From NCBI RefSeq assembly GCF_040954835.1, contig NC_090714.1, positions 2,902,501-2,966,500 on the forward strand: a stretch of DNA of 64,000 bases, in the 5' to 3' direction. The notes beneath the pieces were generated by a model, which ran no database searches, was not told the DNA's origin, and was given only the letters and a program-made list of their open reading frames with translations. Numbering within the stretch: the stretch's first letter is position 1; every line of letters begins with the position of its first letter. This document shows positions 1 through 11,900 of the stretch, piece by piece. This DNA is from Lepisosteus oculatus (lineage: Eukaryota; Chordata; Actinopteri; Semionotiformes; Lepisosteidae). Position numbers and translations under genes: made by a program.

Positions 1-740
1 GTTGTCCCTGCTACTGGCCGTGTTCTCTTGCATTCTGCATTAACTACTTGGAAACCGCTGTTCTGTTTTTACTGCGTAATTACAGTGAGTGACAAGGGAG
101 CGTGTTTCTATATGGATGGCATCAGCCACTGAGGCAAGTTCCATTACTTAAGCCATCTCCAACCACCACGGACAAGACGAAGGAAACTGTGATTCATAAA
201 CGAGGGAAACTGACGTCTGAGGTGAGTCCCTGAGGTCAAACGCTACTGCTTATATAAAAGCTTTCTTGAGTCTTAAATGGCAATTAGGGAAATAATATTT
301 ATGTGAGTGTGTGTCATGGACATAAAACTCCAAATGCAGGGCAGTCAAATCTAAGGATTTTACAAGCTAAGTGATGGGAGCACTGTGAAACTGGATAGCA
401 AATGAATGTACCGTACACGTGAGGATCCAACACCTGGTGCCTCCTTAAATACAAGAATCTACAATGTGTAAAATCTACAAAGGAACTCACTGTTGTGTAA
501 CTGCTTTACTGTTGCCCTCTGGACCAGAACCCATCAACCTTCCAGTAGGGTCACCAAGGCAACCTGTAGAGACTTTAAACTGTGGTCCTGACTCCGTGGT
601 TAATAAAGAGTAAGGGAGACCTGGTCATATTCCACTCTAGGCTTTTGCAATCAAGCTTTCCAGAGATTCCTCCATCAATTACTTCTCCACCTGTCAAAAA
701 TCCTTAGTTATGTGTTGTCGGAGTAGACCCATAGATCAAT

Positions 741-1037
741 CCGTCCATTTTCTATCTGCTTCATCCACTTGAGGGTCGTGGGGGAGCTGGAGCCTATCCC
801 AGCAAGCAATGGGCACAAGGCAGGTAACACCCAGTCCACTACAGGACAGACGCAAACGCACACTCACACCAGGGCTGATTTTCCCAGAAGTCGATTTTAC
901 CTACCAGCATGTCTTTGAATATGGGAGGAAACTGGAGCATCTGGGGGAAACCCAAGTGAACATACAAACTCCACACAGACAGCATCCCCAGTCCTGAATT
1001 GAACCCAGGACCCCAGCGCTGGTATGCAGTGTAGTGG
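741..1037 (-). repeat. L2-like LINE 3' fragment
   Basis: On the + strand this starts with CCATTTTCTATCTGCTT and continues through GGAGCTGGAGCCTATCCCAG, GGAGGAAACTGGAGCA, ACAAACTCCACACAGACAG and GAACCCAGGACCCCAGCGCT. These blocks recur in the same order at 48332-48545 and 63552-64000, and reverse-complemented at 53965-54275. Copies in the opposite orientation end in AGAAAATGGATGGA, a tail typical of fish L2/Maui-type LINEs, so the element's sense strand here is minus. The clade assignment is from memory of the motif and was not searched. Confidence 0.65.
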
Positions 1038-3429
1038 AATGTAAGAAACTCATATTGGACTCTATTGAATATTTATTGAAAACTGATATAAATAATAGAA
1101 TTATTGATTTATATTAAAATAATAGTTTACCTAGGAATATTTCCTTGTACTAGAGAAGAATGGAGAAGTAATATAGTTTTGTTATCTCTTGGACAAGATC
1201 TACAGGTTCTTTAAAGCATCATAGTCAGTCTACAGTATTTACCTAAACTTTACAGCTACAGATAATTATGAATTCAGCATTTTTTGTGAGGCCAAACATA
1301 CCAGAGTCATAAATTTAAGATAAAAAAGCAACCAAGAACCTCAAAATGCCCGTTCTGTTCAATAATTGTTCCGTAGACGAATGGATTTGTACAGAATGTA
1401 TCACCATATGCAACTGATGCAGGATCTTAATAAGAGGGTTATAATTAGAATGATTATTTTCCTCTCCTGAAAGGCATGTTAATAAACTCGGGTCAATACC
1501 ATCTGAAATTATTACCAGATCAAATTACTCTCCAGCCACAGTTGTGAAATATGACATGTTTAGTTGGATATACTGCATGCCGGAATTGAACTGTAGGAGC
1601 TCAAAACGATCTCTTCTGCATAGGCTTTGGTCTCTTGAGATATTCTGCCATGGGTAAACTTTAAGAATCTTCTTCTCTGCAGTCTGAAAAAAAGAGATGT
1701 GGTTTTAAAAGGAAATATAAGCTGCCCCTGGAGGATAAATGCTTTTTGACAACCTGTTATTTCAAAACACCTCTGCGCCTCAGTAATATTCCATTTCTTT
1801 TCCCATCTGTTTTATAGCCCCGAAAGAATGAAGCCCCACTATCCCCGAGGAACAAAAGTCACAGATAGTGAGAGGGTGGCGAAATGAGAGAGCTGTCAGA
1901 GGGTGAGAAGACTTTGAATGAGGGTAAGAGCAGGGTTTGCCTGTCAGTATCCCACACCTTGGTTGTGTTTCACCTGGATCATGGATCCTGCTTGCGTTGA
2001 AATCTCGGTCAGCTAAGAGAGCCGTGCGGGGAAATCAAAGAGCCAATAAATGCATGAGCCACCTTACCATTACCATCAACCCTCTGGAGAAGAGACAACC
2101 GGTGCAGGCTCGGATGGAAGGTGTTTTAGTACCACTAATGGCATGCTCTGCCAAGACTGAGTCTGTGTCGAGTGACCATTTTTCAGATTCTTTCCAGGGG
2201 TGGGTGTCCCATCCAGAGGTGGAGCCATGGGTTCGGGGAGCTGCCGTGGTTGTAGTCAGGACTGGACGTTTATCTTTTCTCCAGTTTGACGGTTTGGGCA
2301 GGAGTGTCTAGCCGCTCCAGAGCTCCTCTTGCGGGGATTGATGGGAACCCGACAGGACAGTGCTACATCTCTCAAATCCCGAGACCTTCCGCGGCCTCAT
2401 CCTTACATCATCCCAGCAAGAAAAGACACGTCCGCTTGCGGCTCGCATTGCAACAGCATTACTGTGAGATGGGAAGGTGGTGGCTGTTCTGTGAAAGCCC
2501 TGCTTGCAAGACATGAGCCTCTCTGAACATTTGATGGATGAGCTTCAGCAATGTGAGGCGTTGAGGGCTGAGAGACCAGTAAAGAACCACATGCTTGTCC
2601 CAGATCTACAGCTTGTATTTCTTCCAGCACTGGCCTCCCATGCTCCTGGCCTGTGATTTTAATCGTAGACACCCTTCTTATGGCAGATGTTAATCTGCAT
2701 GAATTTACCTAAACTGTGTCTAAAAATGCCATAGAAATGTTTTAGGATTTTTGCGATAATAATGTCACAAATTTGACACAATTACTCTAGAAATGAGGCT
2801 TCTTTTGATTATTTTAAAAGTCCTGCTTGTCAGTCCTTTTTACCTGAGAAAGATCAGTTTTCTGGATTCTCTTTGTGGCATCATTTCCACTCTTCTGATA
2901 GCAACAGAGAAGCAACTGGACTGTGTCAAAAACGGATATACTGCATGTTGCGTTTTCTGTCTATTCAGAAGACATGCTGAAAGTGTTCAATAAACACTAT
3001 GCAATCATTTTAAAAAGAACGCAGGCCTTAAACTGAAAGATGATGTTATAGTAGGTCTACATTCCCTTATGAATATTTACTATGGTATTGAAGGAAAATA
3101 ATAGAGTAAAAGTAAAGTAAAACATAGTATATTTACGTTAAATATGGTAAAATTGTGGAAACAAGGCCATCTCAAAGATAAGTCAATGCATGGTGAAATT
3201 TCATAAAACTGACATGCTATAAATGCCATATGGTCAAGAAGTAATTCCAAATCGATCCTGAAAATATGCCAGTCAGCTATGTGACAGAGCTTGACAAATC
3301 TAAAGCATACATTAAAAACCATCTCTCGTTTAGACAGCTTCTCCCAAATGAAGCCTGAAATGACCCATTCTTGAGTGCTCCTTGGCAATGGTCAGCTACC
3401 TCTCTGATCTGATTGTCAGATAATGGCTG

Positions 3430-3720
3430 CGTAATTATCGCAGCGCGCGCGTAGGGATAAAGCTTCAGGAGGCGCCGCCACCAGCACGTTTTGTGGAGGT
3501 CTCTTAATTTATTTACCCTCACACACGCCCGCCCGTTGCTCCAAAGCACACGCAGACAGCACACGTTGTTGCGCACGGGGCTTGTCAGAGCCAAAGTGAG
3601 CGAAATGTCAGAGCCCGGGGATGACTTTCATGAAATATTCATGACTTGATTGGAGTTTATTTTCTCAGTCAGGCTGCGGCCTGTGGCTCCACCTACTCAC
3701 GTGGGACTGCCTGAGGCGCC
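3430..3720. promoter_or_regulatory. GC/CpG-richer patch of unknown role
   Basis: This short stretch has far more CpG than its surroundings (for example GCAGCGCGCGCGTAGGG near 3440), then TCATGAAATATTCATGA around 3629 and a CACGTG E-box near 3700. It lies about 2.1-2.4 kb upstream of the GPR139 start codon. It might be a distal regulatory element. No transcript or promoter motif confirms that. Confidence 0.2.
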
Positions 3721-5186
3721 CGGGTCTTTAAACAGACACAGGTGTGCAGTTTTACCTCAAGAAACCTCAATGTATGTACCGTGGAAAATGAACAATTAAG
3801 AGGCTTCATCAATACAATTATGGAATAAAAGAACATTAGATATACTTGAGGGTGGCTCGGTGTGTTTTGCTCACCTGCATTCCAGCAGCTCAGTGTGCAA
3901 GACCTGCATGAGGACTATGGTTGAGCAGAACCACAGACTCCACAGTCACCACACGAGTTGGCTGCTTGTTTCACAAACCTCCTGCCTACTGTTCTCTTGT
4001 TTTCAACCCTGCTTCAGTTAGCACTATATTTCCAATTCTGCCCTGCGGTTTGTCCTCTGTAGTGACTTAGAACCAAAGGTCTAGGTTGTTGTCTGCTACT
4101 TTTTGGAGCTCCTTTTTACATACACTACATCTCACAGCCAGATTAACCCTAGATTAGCATCATGCAATCTCATTTTCAAGTGGAGCTAGAGTGGATTTCT
4201 AAAGGATGATCAGTACTACTCAAACTGCATGTAAAAATGTACTTATGGCGGTATTGTTGTCTGGTTTATTTTCCTGCTTCAGACTATAAATGAGAAGTTG
4301 AAGATGAATAGTTCTTTCAATAGTTATTTTGTACCTCTATATCATATAGAATAGGCTAGATCAAAAGAACATCCCTGTGTCTCTGGAGCTCATAAAATTA
4401 AAGGATGTTTATTTCAATATTACATTGTCGTCTGGAAGTGGGAAGATTGCATTAGGTCCTCATCTTTCTATTGCACTGATATGAAATTTTAATCACACAG
4501 TTTGCACTGTTGCGTTATCTGACTTTAACTGGAAAATCACACAGTGCAGATCTTATTTCCCCAAAGAATAAGAGAATGAGAAGAACAAAAGAAAGAATGT
4601 TTCATTGATGAGATTTAAAATGGAAAAATACAGCTGATGGCATAAAGGTTCTTCCAACCTTCACCACAGAAAATGCAAGGTGCCCAGCTACTCTTTCCCT
4701 CATATTTTTGGGAACCCGGGCAGTTTTGATTTCTGATTAAAGAATGCAGGTCGGGATGTTTCAATATGAGGATTGCGTACCGGAGATGATTAACAAGCAA
4801 TCGTTTGCACTGAGAGCCAGCCGAGCTAAGAAATGTTTTTGTACCAATTGAAAATGGCTGCTAACAGCATCGAAGCTCCCGTTCCCAGCCAGATCTGGAT
4901 GAAGGGCTTTTTCGCTTTGCTATCAGCTTCTCACCTAAAGTGATTAATTGGGCGCTGCTGACTGGAGAACCAACAAACCCCAGACTGCTCCCAAGCAAAT
5001 TGTTAAGGATTTGTTCTATCCCTCCCTCCCTTTTCTCCAGCACCTCTGCCACTAACAGCATTCTGTCGACTGACTTGCTCTTATTCTTAATTAATTGCTC
5101 TCTACATCAGGGAGCTGGAGGCAGCAGGTGCTTTTATTCAGGATGTTGTGTTTAAGTTGTCTGCCTGTTGGCTAAGAAGCTTAGTG

Positions 5187-5194
5187 TTATATAC
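5187..5194 (+). promoter_or_regulatory. Possible TATA-like element upstream of GPR139
   Basis: TTATATAC lies about 620 bases before the GPR139 ATG and just ahead of the CT-rich leader. It could position a transcription start near 5215-5220. AT-rich hexamers are common in this window, so the call is weak. Confidence 0.15.
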
Positions 5195-5324
5195 AGTCAG
5201 GCAGCGCACTGCATCACAGACTCCTGTCCTCCATCCACACATATTCTCCTGGTCTCTTACATCTCCTTCAAAGCCTGTAAAATTCCCATTGTTGCACACA
5301 CACATTATCTCCCTATCTCCTTCC

Positions 5325-5665
5325 TTCCCCTCTCAAATACCCAGGCTCTGTCTTTCTCCCTCTCCTCTTCTTTGCCTCCATCTCTTTCTCTCTCCCCCCT
5401 CTCTGTCGACACGTCTTCTCCTCGTCGAAGCCGCCTCACGTTCAGCCTCTCTCCTTTGTGCGCCGCCGTTCTCTCAGACACATCCTGCCTTCCTCTCTCT
5501 CTCTTTCTCCCCACATTTCTGTTCACTCGGTCACATGCGCAGCCTCTCCGTGCCTCTCCTTCTCACTCTCTCTCTCTCTCTCTCATTTCTCCCCGTCAGT
5601 CACACATCCAGCTTCTCTCTCTCTCGCTCTCTCTCTCTCGTTCGCTCCTCTCTCCCATTCCGGCT
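5325..5665 (+). repeat. Polypyrimidine (CT)n tract in the GPR139 leader region
   Basis: About 340 bases are overwhelmingly C and T on the + strand, with uninterrupted (CT)n runs at about 5566-5583 and 5613-5640. The tract ends roughly 150 bases before the GPR139 start codon, so it is probably promoter or 5' UTR. It creates long spurious open frames on the + strand, because pure CT sequence has no stop codons. Such tracts can adopt non-B DNA and bind pyrimidine-tract proteins, but a role here is inference. Confidence 0.75.
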
Positions 5666-5815
5666 CTCACACGTGCACATGGTCTCTGCCGCCCAAGGAC
5701 GCTGCCAGACCCTCGGCACCAGCTTCGGGGTGCTTGCCTCCATCTCGTTCCCTGGCAGGCAGAGCTGCCCTAAAGTTTGGGGAGAAGCCGAGAGCGGGGA
5801 AGAGACAGGAAGTCG

Positions 5816-5933
5816 ATGGAGCACAACCACATCTTCAACAACAGCACTGGGCAGCCGCACAGCCTGCAGAGCTGCCCTCTTGGACTGCTGCCTGTTATCT
5901 ACTACAGTGCCCTGCTGTGCCTTGGGCTGCCAG
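5816..5933 (+). CDS. gpr139: GPR139 coding exon 1
   Basis: Encodes residues 1-39 plus the first base of codon 40: the extracellular N terminus with two overlapping N-glycosylation sequons (N8, N9) and the first part of TM1 ([13 protein letters not shown]). It ends CCAG followed by the donor GTAAGGT. The ATG context is poor (T at -3, G at +4). Confidence 0.95.
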
Positions 5934-8900
5934 GTAAGGTGCCAGCGCAGAGACAGGTGTGTTTGGTTCAGCCAGTTTTGTGTGCTTGTCTTGCATCCTG
6001 CCACGGTAAGGGAGCACTTACCTTCAGCTGATTCACTTGCAGGTTTTCTGCCATGGGGCACTTCTGAACCCTCGTTTGCCATCTCCTTCTCCTCCTGCTC
6101 TCCTTTCCTTGACTGTTTTCTAACTTAGCCCCTGCATTCTGCTGCCAAGACGCACCTTTGGCAGCTTGCACCCTTGACGTGACTCTGTGACCACGTTGGG
6201 GCTCCCTTCGCAGCTCTTTAGCATCGAAACTCTCAGTCTGCTCCCTTGCTGTCCCTGTGTCTGGCTTCCTTCTGGAGCCCCGTCTCTTCAACTTTCAAAA
6301 GCTCCATCATGAAATGCTCATAGTATTGTCTGCACACATTGTCATTTTTAGTCATATCATAGCTTTTTATTGGTGTCCTCATACAGTGCATATTTAAATA
6401 ATGTTTGCATGGCAAGTGGCCCATTCATTCTCTTCAGCTGTATGCAGCATGGTACCCTGTGTTTAAAGATCGCCAGCCTGTGGCATTCATAAAGCATTTA
6501 TCTCTTTTGGCTGTAATTGGTGGTTAATCACTCCTGAGTAACTCAGATAGGGCACTGTTAGTTAGCCAGCCATAGACAAAACTTTGGAAATAATATGGTG
6601 AGCAATCTTCTTTTTCAAAAGAACACAAAAAGCCCTTTTGGGTTTATTGTTGGATTGTTTTGACATTTTGTGTTAATTCAACCTATAATTTGACTTGCTG
6701 TGAGGTTGTGCTAACTTAATTGACCAGTTGCAAAAGTATTGTGCAATTCTGTTTAGCAGCGTCATGGTTTGTAATAATGCCTCAGAATAATCTCGGAACT
6801 TTATTATCTGCCAGAAACAAAAGGAGCAGGTAAAAACCTTTATGCTGATTTAAACAAATGTATCGTCTGAACTTGCTGTTTTTATACCCCCTTGACCTAC
6901 TTTAAAAAGATGACAGGCTAGCGGATCAATTTTGTATGTCGGCGTACATGATGACAATAATGAAATGAATCTTCAAAATCTGTCCTAGCTCAAGGGTTAG
7001 ATGGTGGTTTAATTATTTTCTATGAATGGCAGAAGTAGCACCTGTTGTGTAAACGAATGAACACCTTTTGCATACAATTTATCAAAACATGGAATGAATG
7101 CATAAAAAATGCAGCGAGTTACAGATGGGGACATGCACACTGAAATCAGCTCGGCTTGCTCTTGTGCAGGGTTAGATGTAATCAAGCACCACTCGAGGTG
7201 TGCTTCTTTTTCAGCCAGCAAGCCTGCCCTATCTTGTGGTAAGCCATCAAAAGAGAATTTCACCTCTTAATTCTTTACTAAAATTACTAATAGTCATGTT
7301 TTATAAGCTGAAAAGACTTGAAGAAATACTGCTCTGTGCTTATAAAGTTTCAGAAACCTATCACTTCACTTACTGTGATGACAAATTAGGTTTGTTTTAA
7401 TTTTGCGTGCAGAAACTGTTCAAAGCAATTATTCCAACCTGGTGCTAGAACACAAGTTGCAAATCTCAAATTTCGACACATTAACCATACTGATTTATAT
7501 ACGGCATATACCCTATATAAGCATATCGAGTCTCCAGCAGAGTAGAAACAAATTGTGACCTCAGCGTGCAGTCAGTGGCAACACTAAGGAACTAACAGGC
7601 AGTGCAGTTTTACGGTGTTGCTATGAAGCGAGCCACATAATGAAGAGATTGCTATTGATTTGCAATTAAGGTGATTGATCTTGAATTAACAGAAGAATTG
7701 CTGGCCCTTAACGCCAGGGAAAACAGTATAGCACAGTGCCAGATTGTCAGATTGGGAAATCAGGAGTCAATATGTATTAAAGATGCATCAAACACAATGT
7801 ACTATTATTCAAGCTTCAGCTTTTCAAATGTTCTGGATCACAGAGATGGGGTTGCACTGCCTTCTGATCATGACTATGTTTTGGTGTAAAAGACTTAGTT
7901 TACTTGGAGCTTTATTGTCATTCAACTACAGATGATCAGATCACTGGCTCCTTTTATTGAATTCTTTGTTATGTTACTGCCTTGCTGTCTAAGCTTGTTA
8001 TATTGTAATTCTGCATTTTACTTGCCTGTTGTCTAACTTATCTTGCACTGTATTGTTATTATTTCACTGAGGAACTTATTGAATTAGATTTTGTAATGCA
8101 ATCTGTTTAGTCCACTTCACTTGCCTACTGTCTGAGCAAGTGTGCCCAGGTAGAAACAGAACTTAACATCTTCTAGCTGTACTTTATTTTTTTCATGGAC
8201 AATGGATGAATGACTTTCTCATCCAGCCTACCAAGTTAACAAACTTGGGCATTTTCTGTCAGCTTTCGGAAATTGTCCCTTGCTTTAATATGGTGAAAAT
8301 AAGCCTTCAAATTGCTTAGAAAAATTGCAGAAGCCTTTACTTTTGATTGTTTCTTTCCATTGTGGAAGTAGTGGAGAACTAGCCATTATTTTCAGCTAGA
8401 TGTTGAGCCAAGGAATTGATTTTTTTGTATGTTCTTCAGTGTGAAAAAAATCATCTTTTTCTTATTCAATTGAATGTTTTTTTGCACTTCAGTACATGCT
8501 CAATCATATAGAGGAGTTGGTTTTCAATAGCACTGATTGTGTTTTTCTACACTTTGCTATACTGTATGTCTGTGCTGAAATCCATAATACAGATGAACTG
8601 AACTAATACCTTGCTCATTATGTGTCAGTTATGTAAAGCATGATTCACAGGTGAATAACACAATATTCAGTCAATAAGGCATCAATACAAGTAAAACCAG
8701 GGCATCTCTCTAAGACCTATTTTCTGATTAATCTGACATGGTTCTGTACTATTTTAGTGCCATTTTACAGCTCACTGGAGAGTCAATACAGAACATTTCA
8801 GCAAAACACAGATATAGGTATGTGGGTCATTCTGTATCACATCATCTCACATTCTGGAGGTTTGAATAACCATTTTAGAAATAAACAGTAAAAGCAAACA

Positions 8901-11900
8901 AAACCAAGTCTTAGCATAAGGAAATACATAGGTTTAATTTTCTAAGCTTCATCTCCAGAAGTTCTTAAAGTCTACATTTTACATTTGAGACAAGTTGGTT
9001 ATTTACTGTAAATGCAGGTATTCTTTTGTCGGTGTATTGTCTGAACTGCCGAAATGAGTCTGTTCTACAGGGGTTGTATACTTTTTCAATAATGAATATA
9101 GTATATTTGATGAAGATTACAGCAAACAAATGCTTATTGGGACTATATAGAGAATTTCTTGTATCTGTTTAGCATTTTATCCCATAGGATCCCGAATTTG
9201 TTCTCGCGCAGTAGGGCAGGAGGACTCTCTTCATCCATCACTGAAGTGCAGTGGTGTTGCTGAGTGATTCTCAGCAGCCTTTATGTGCCAGCAACCCCAC
9301 CACACAGGAGATCAGGAGAAGAAGTGAGAAATTCATCAATTGAATCAAGAAGTATTTTAATTATTTGCTTGACTGTGCAAGTGCAAAGTGAAAATGTAGC
9401 AAGGGCATCAGGGTAGACTCCTGTATTCTTTGGAAAGTACAGTGGGATAGATAAAAACTGACCAGCCAGGATGTTGATTTAAGTCATTGATCTCATCCAG
9501 AGGATGGCACCTTCTCCAGCAGTGTCCCAGTCAGCATGCTGGAGTATTGGTTTAAAAAATTGAGGTCCAGAGGGAGGAGTTTCACCGAGCAGTTGGCCAA
9601 CACTACTTGGAGATCTCTTTACTGCACTACTGGCCAGGGCCAGTCCTGCTTAGTTTCTGAGATTTGACCAGGTCGAACAGGTAGCACTGTTGTCAGACAC
9701 AGGTTGTCCCATCTTGAATTTTCAGTAACTGTGATTTCTGACTGGCACATAGAGCTAAGAAAGTAGGTATGCAGCCTATTTTGAACTCTAAGGATTTCAG
9801 ATGGCTTCCCTTCTAAAACGGAAGTTGTGAGGTCATGATTAAGATGAATGATTTTATATGGAACAACAGGTCTTATACAGCCTGCATTTGGCTGGCATCC
9901 CACCCAGAGTGTAACCTGCATTGCACCCGTTGCTTGCTGGGATAGGCTCTGGGTCCCCAAGTCCCTTTAGTATTGGCTAAAGTGGTTAGAAAATGGATGA
10001 ACTCTTATAGAGTACTGTTTTGTCTGGAATTGTTGTCAGGCCGTCGATAAATTATTTAAACAAGGACACAATACTGTGACGTGCCCTGATTAAAACATGC
10101 TGGGAGGATGCAAATTTTGTGTCCTGTTACCATAGCCAGTGGGGTGACCCTTGGCGTGTTAGGGTACTCACATGCTGTGGTACTCTTTCCTTCAGGGGAA
10201 GAATTAAAACCCACAGTTCTTTCCAGCATTCAATTCTGTTTCCAGAATCTACAGTAAGTAGAATGTGGACATTTGTTACAGATGTTAATGTCAGACATTT
10301 TGCACATAAGCTCTTATTACTTTATAACTGTCAGCATTTATCTCAGCTGAGCAATTTCTTCTTTATATCTGAGCAATTGTTCCTTTCCCTTCATTTTTAT
10401 TCCAAAGCTAGGGAGTACCAGAACACTGCCTGAGGGGGGAACTGATGTCCACTGAGTGACTGATGAGTTCAGTGCAGTTTTGAAATAAGTTTATTAACAG
10501 ACGCCCATCCAGAGAGCAAAGCAGATGCAGTGGCTTCTTTGCTGTACCATTCAATCACTTTTAAGGGCCTATTATATTCCATCTTCAAGCCTGGTCTGCT
10601 TCTTATGTTACCATAACTGCTGTGTTTAGGACAAGGACATAACATAAATGTGAACACAGAATGAACACATACTGTATGTGATATAAGAATATTTCAAACA
10701 TGAACTCTGAATTTGTAGTCTGATGTCCAGCTGTTTTTTAGCCACATAACAACTGGACGCTTCCAGAGTTCAATAACTAGTGTGCTGTTTACGTTATCTG
10801 CCTGCTTTCTTAACATAAAGGAACAATGTCTAGATGAGGGGTTCAGATCTGGACTGGGGTGCCTTCTGTATGGTGTTTGTAGGCTCTCACTGCAGGTCTT
10901 CTCTGCATGCTTCAGTTTTCCCCTTTAGAGACTGGTGTCTCTAAATTCTCCCTGTGTGCGTGAATGTGACTTCAAACGGACTACTGTGGCCCAGAGTGTA
11001 GTCCTGTCTATATTTTTCTGGATAATCTCTGGGATGTCATGATCCTCACTGGAAATAAGCAGCTTTCAGGTAACTGAAGGATGCAAAGTGTAGTCAGGGT
11101 AAAAAATAAAGTACTATTTGGCTGTCAGGGCGTTGCTTTTGTAAAGTGAAGAGACCTATTGTGGTAACAAGATAGAAGTTTTATAAAAGCTCGTGAGACT
11201 GTTGTCTTGAATGAGATGTTTATTTAAATTTGGGAACTTTTCCCATTTCTTCAATGTTAAGGTTTGGGATGAATTGGAATTTGGGATGATATTAGCATGT
11301 CCCTGCTCAGGCCTGGCACAATGGATGTCCTACAGGATGCTCTTCATATTGAGGAAAGCTGGGGGAACTGGGGCTCCGGCTGTATAACTGGAAGTTATTT
11401 CAGCTTTTTTGCAGGGTCTAAGGCAGACAATTGCAAGAGGAAATTGAAGGACCCGAAACAGGGACTCCAACAAACGCTGGCTGCACTGAATTGAAATGTC
11501 ACACGGCGCTTCTCAGCCTCAGCCGTTTTCGTGTCTGGCTTTGAACGAAGTTTGTTTTAAAGCCCCTGCAGTGTAGTGAACATATGCAATCCCCAAAAAT
11601 GATCATTAATCGCCCACCTTTCATTACCTGGATGGGAAATCACGTTTTAGGTTACTGGAATTTATAATCAGAATTCTTATATAAACAAATTAGTTACTCC
11701 CATGCACTGGAGAGGAATATACATAGTGATAGCACTCTAATTTGTTTTTAATATAACACAGTAAAACATTGTAGCATTTGTGTGGGCACCATGCCATTTC
11801 AAATTTATAGCCATTTTGAGTTAATTGGATGGAGAGGAATTCGATTGTTACTCATTTCTTTCTTTAAAATATTTCTGTCAGGCATAAACTAAGTTGGTAA

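Larger units (their letters stand above)
1..5200. other. Intergenic DNA upstream of GPR139
   Basis: I recognise no gene here. Short open frames exist in all frames, but none shows domain-like composition or splice structure. One L2-like fragment lies at 741-1037. A GC- and CpG-richer patch lies at about 3430-3720, next to a short AT-rich stretch that could be regulatory, but nothing proves this. Otherwise this is ordinary AT-rich non-coding DNA. Confidence 0.6.

Noticed and set aside
5148-6128. 326-codon open frame on the plus strand
   Set aside because: Most of it is the CT-rich tract read as Ser/Leu/Pro repeats. It runs past the real GPR139 splice donor and has no recognisable domain. Only the overlap with the GPR139 start was kept as an observation.
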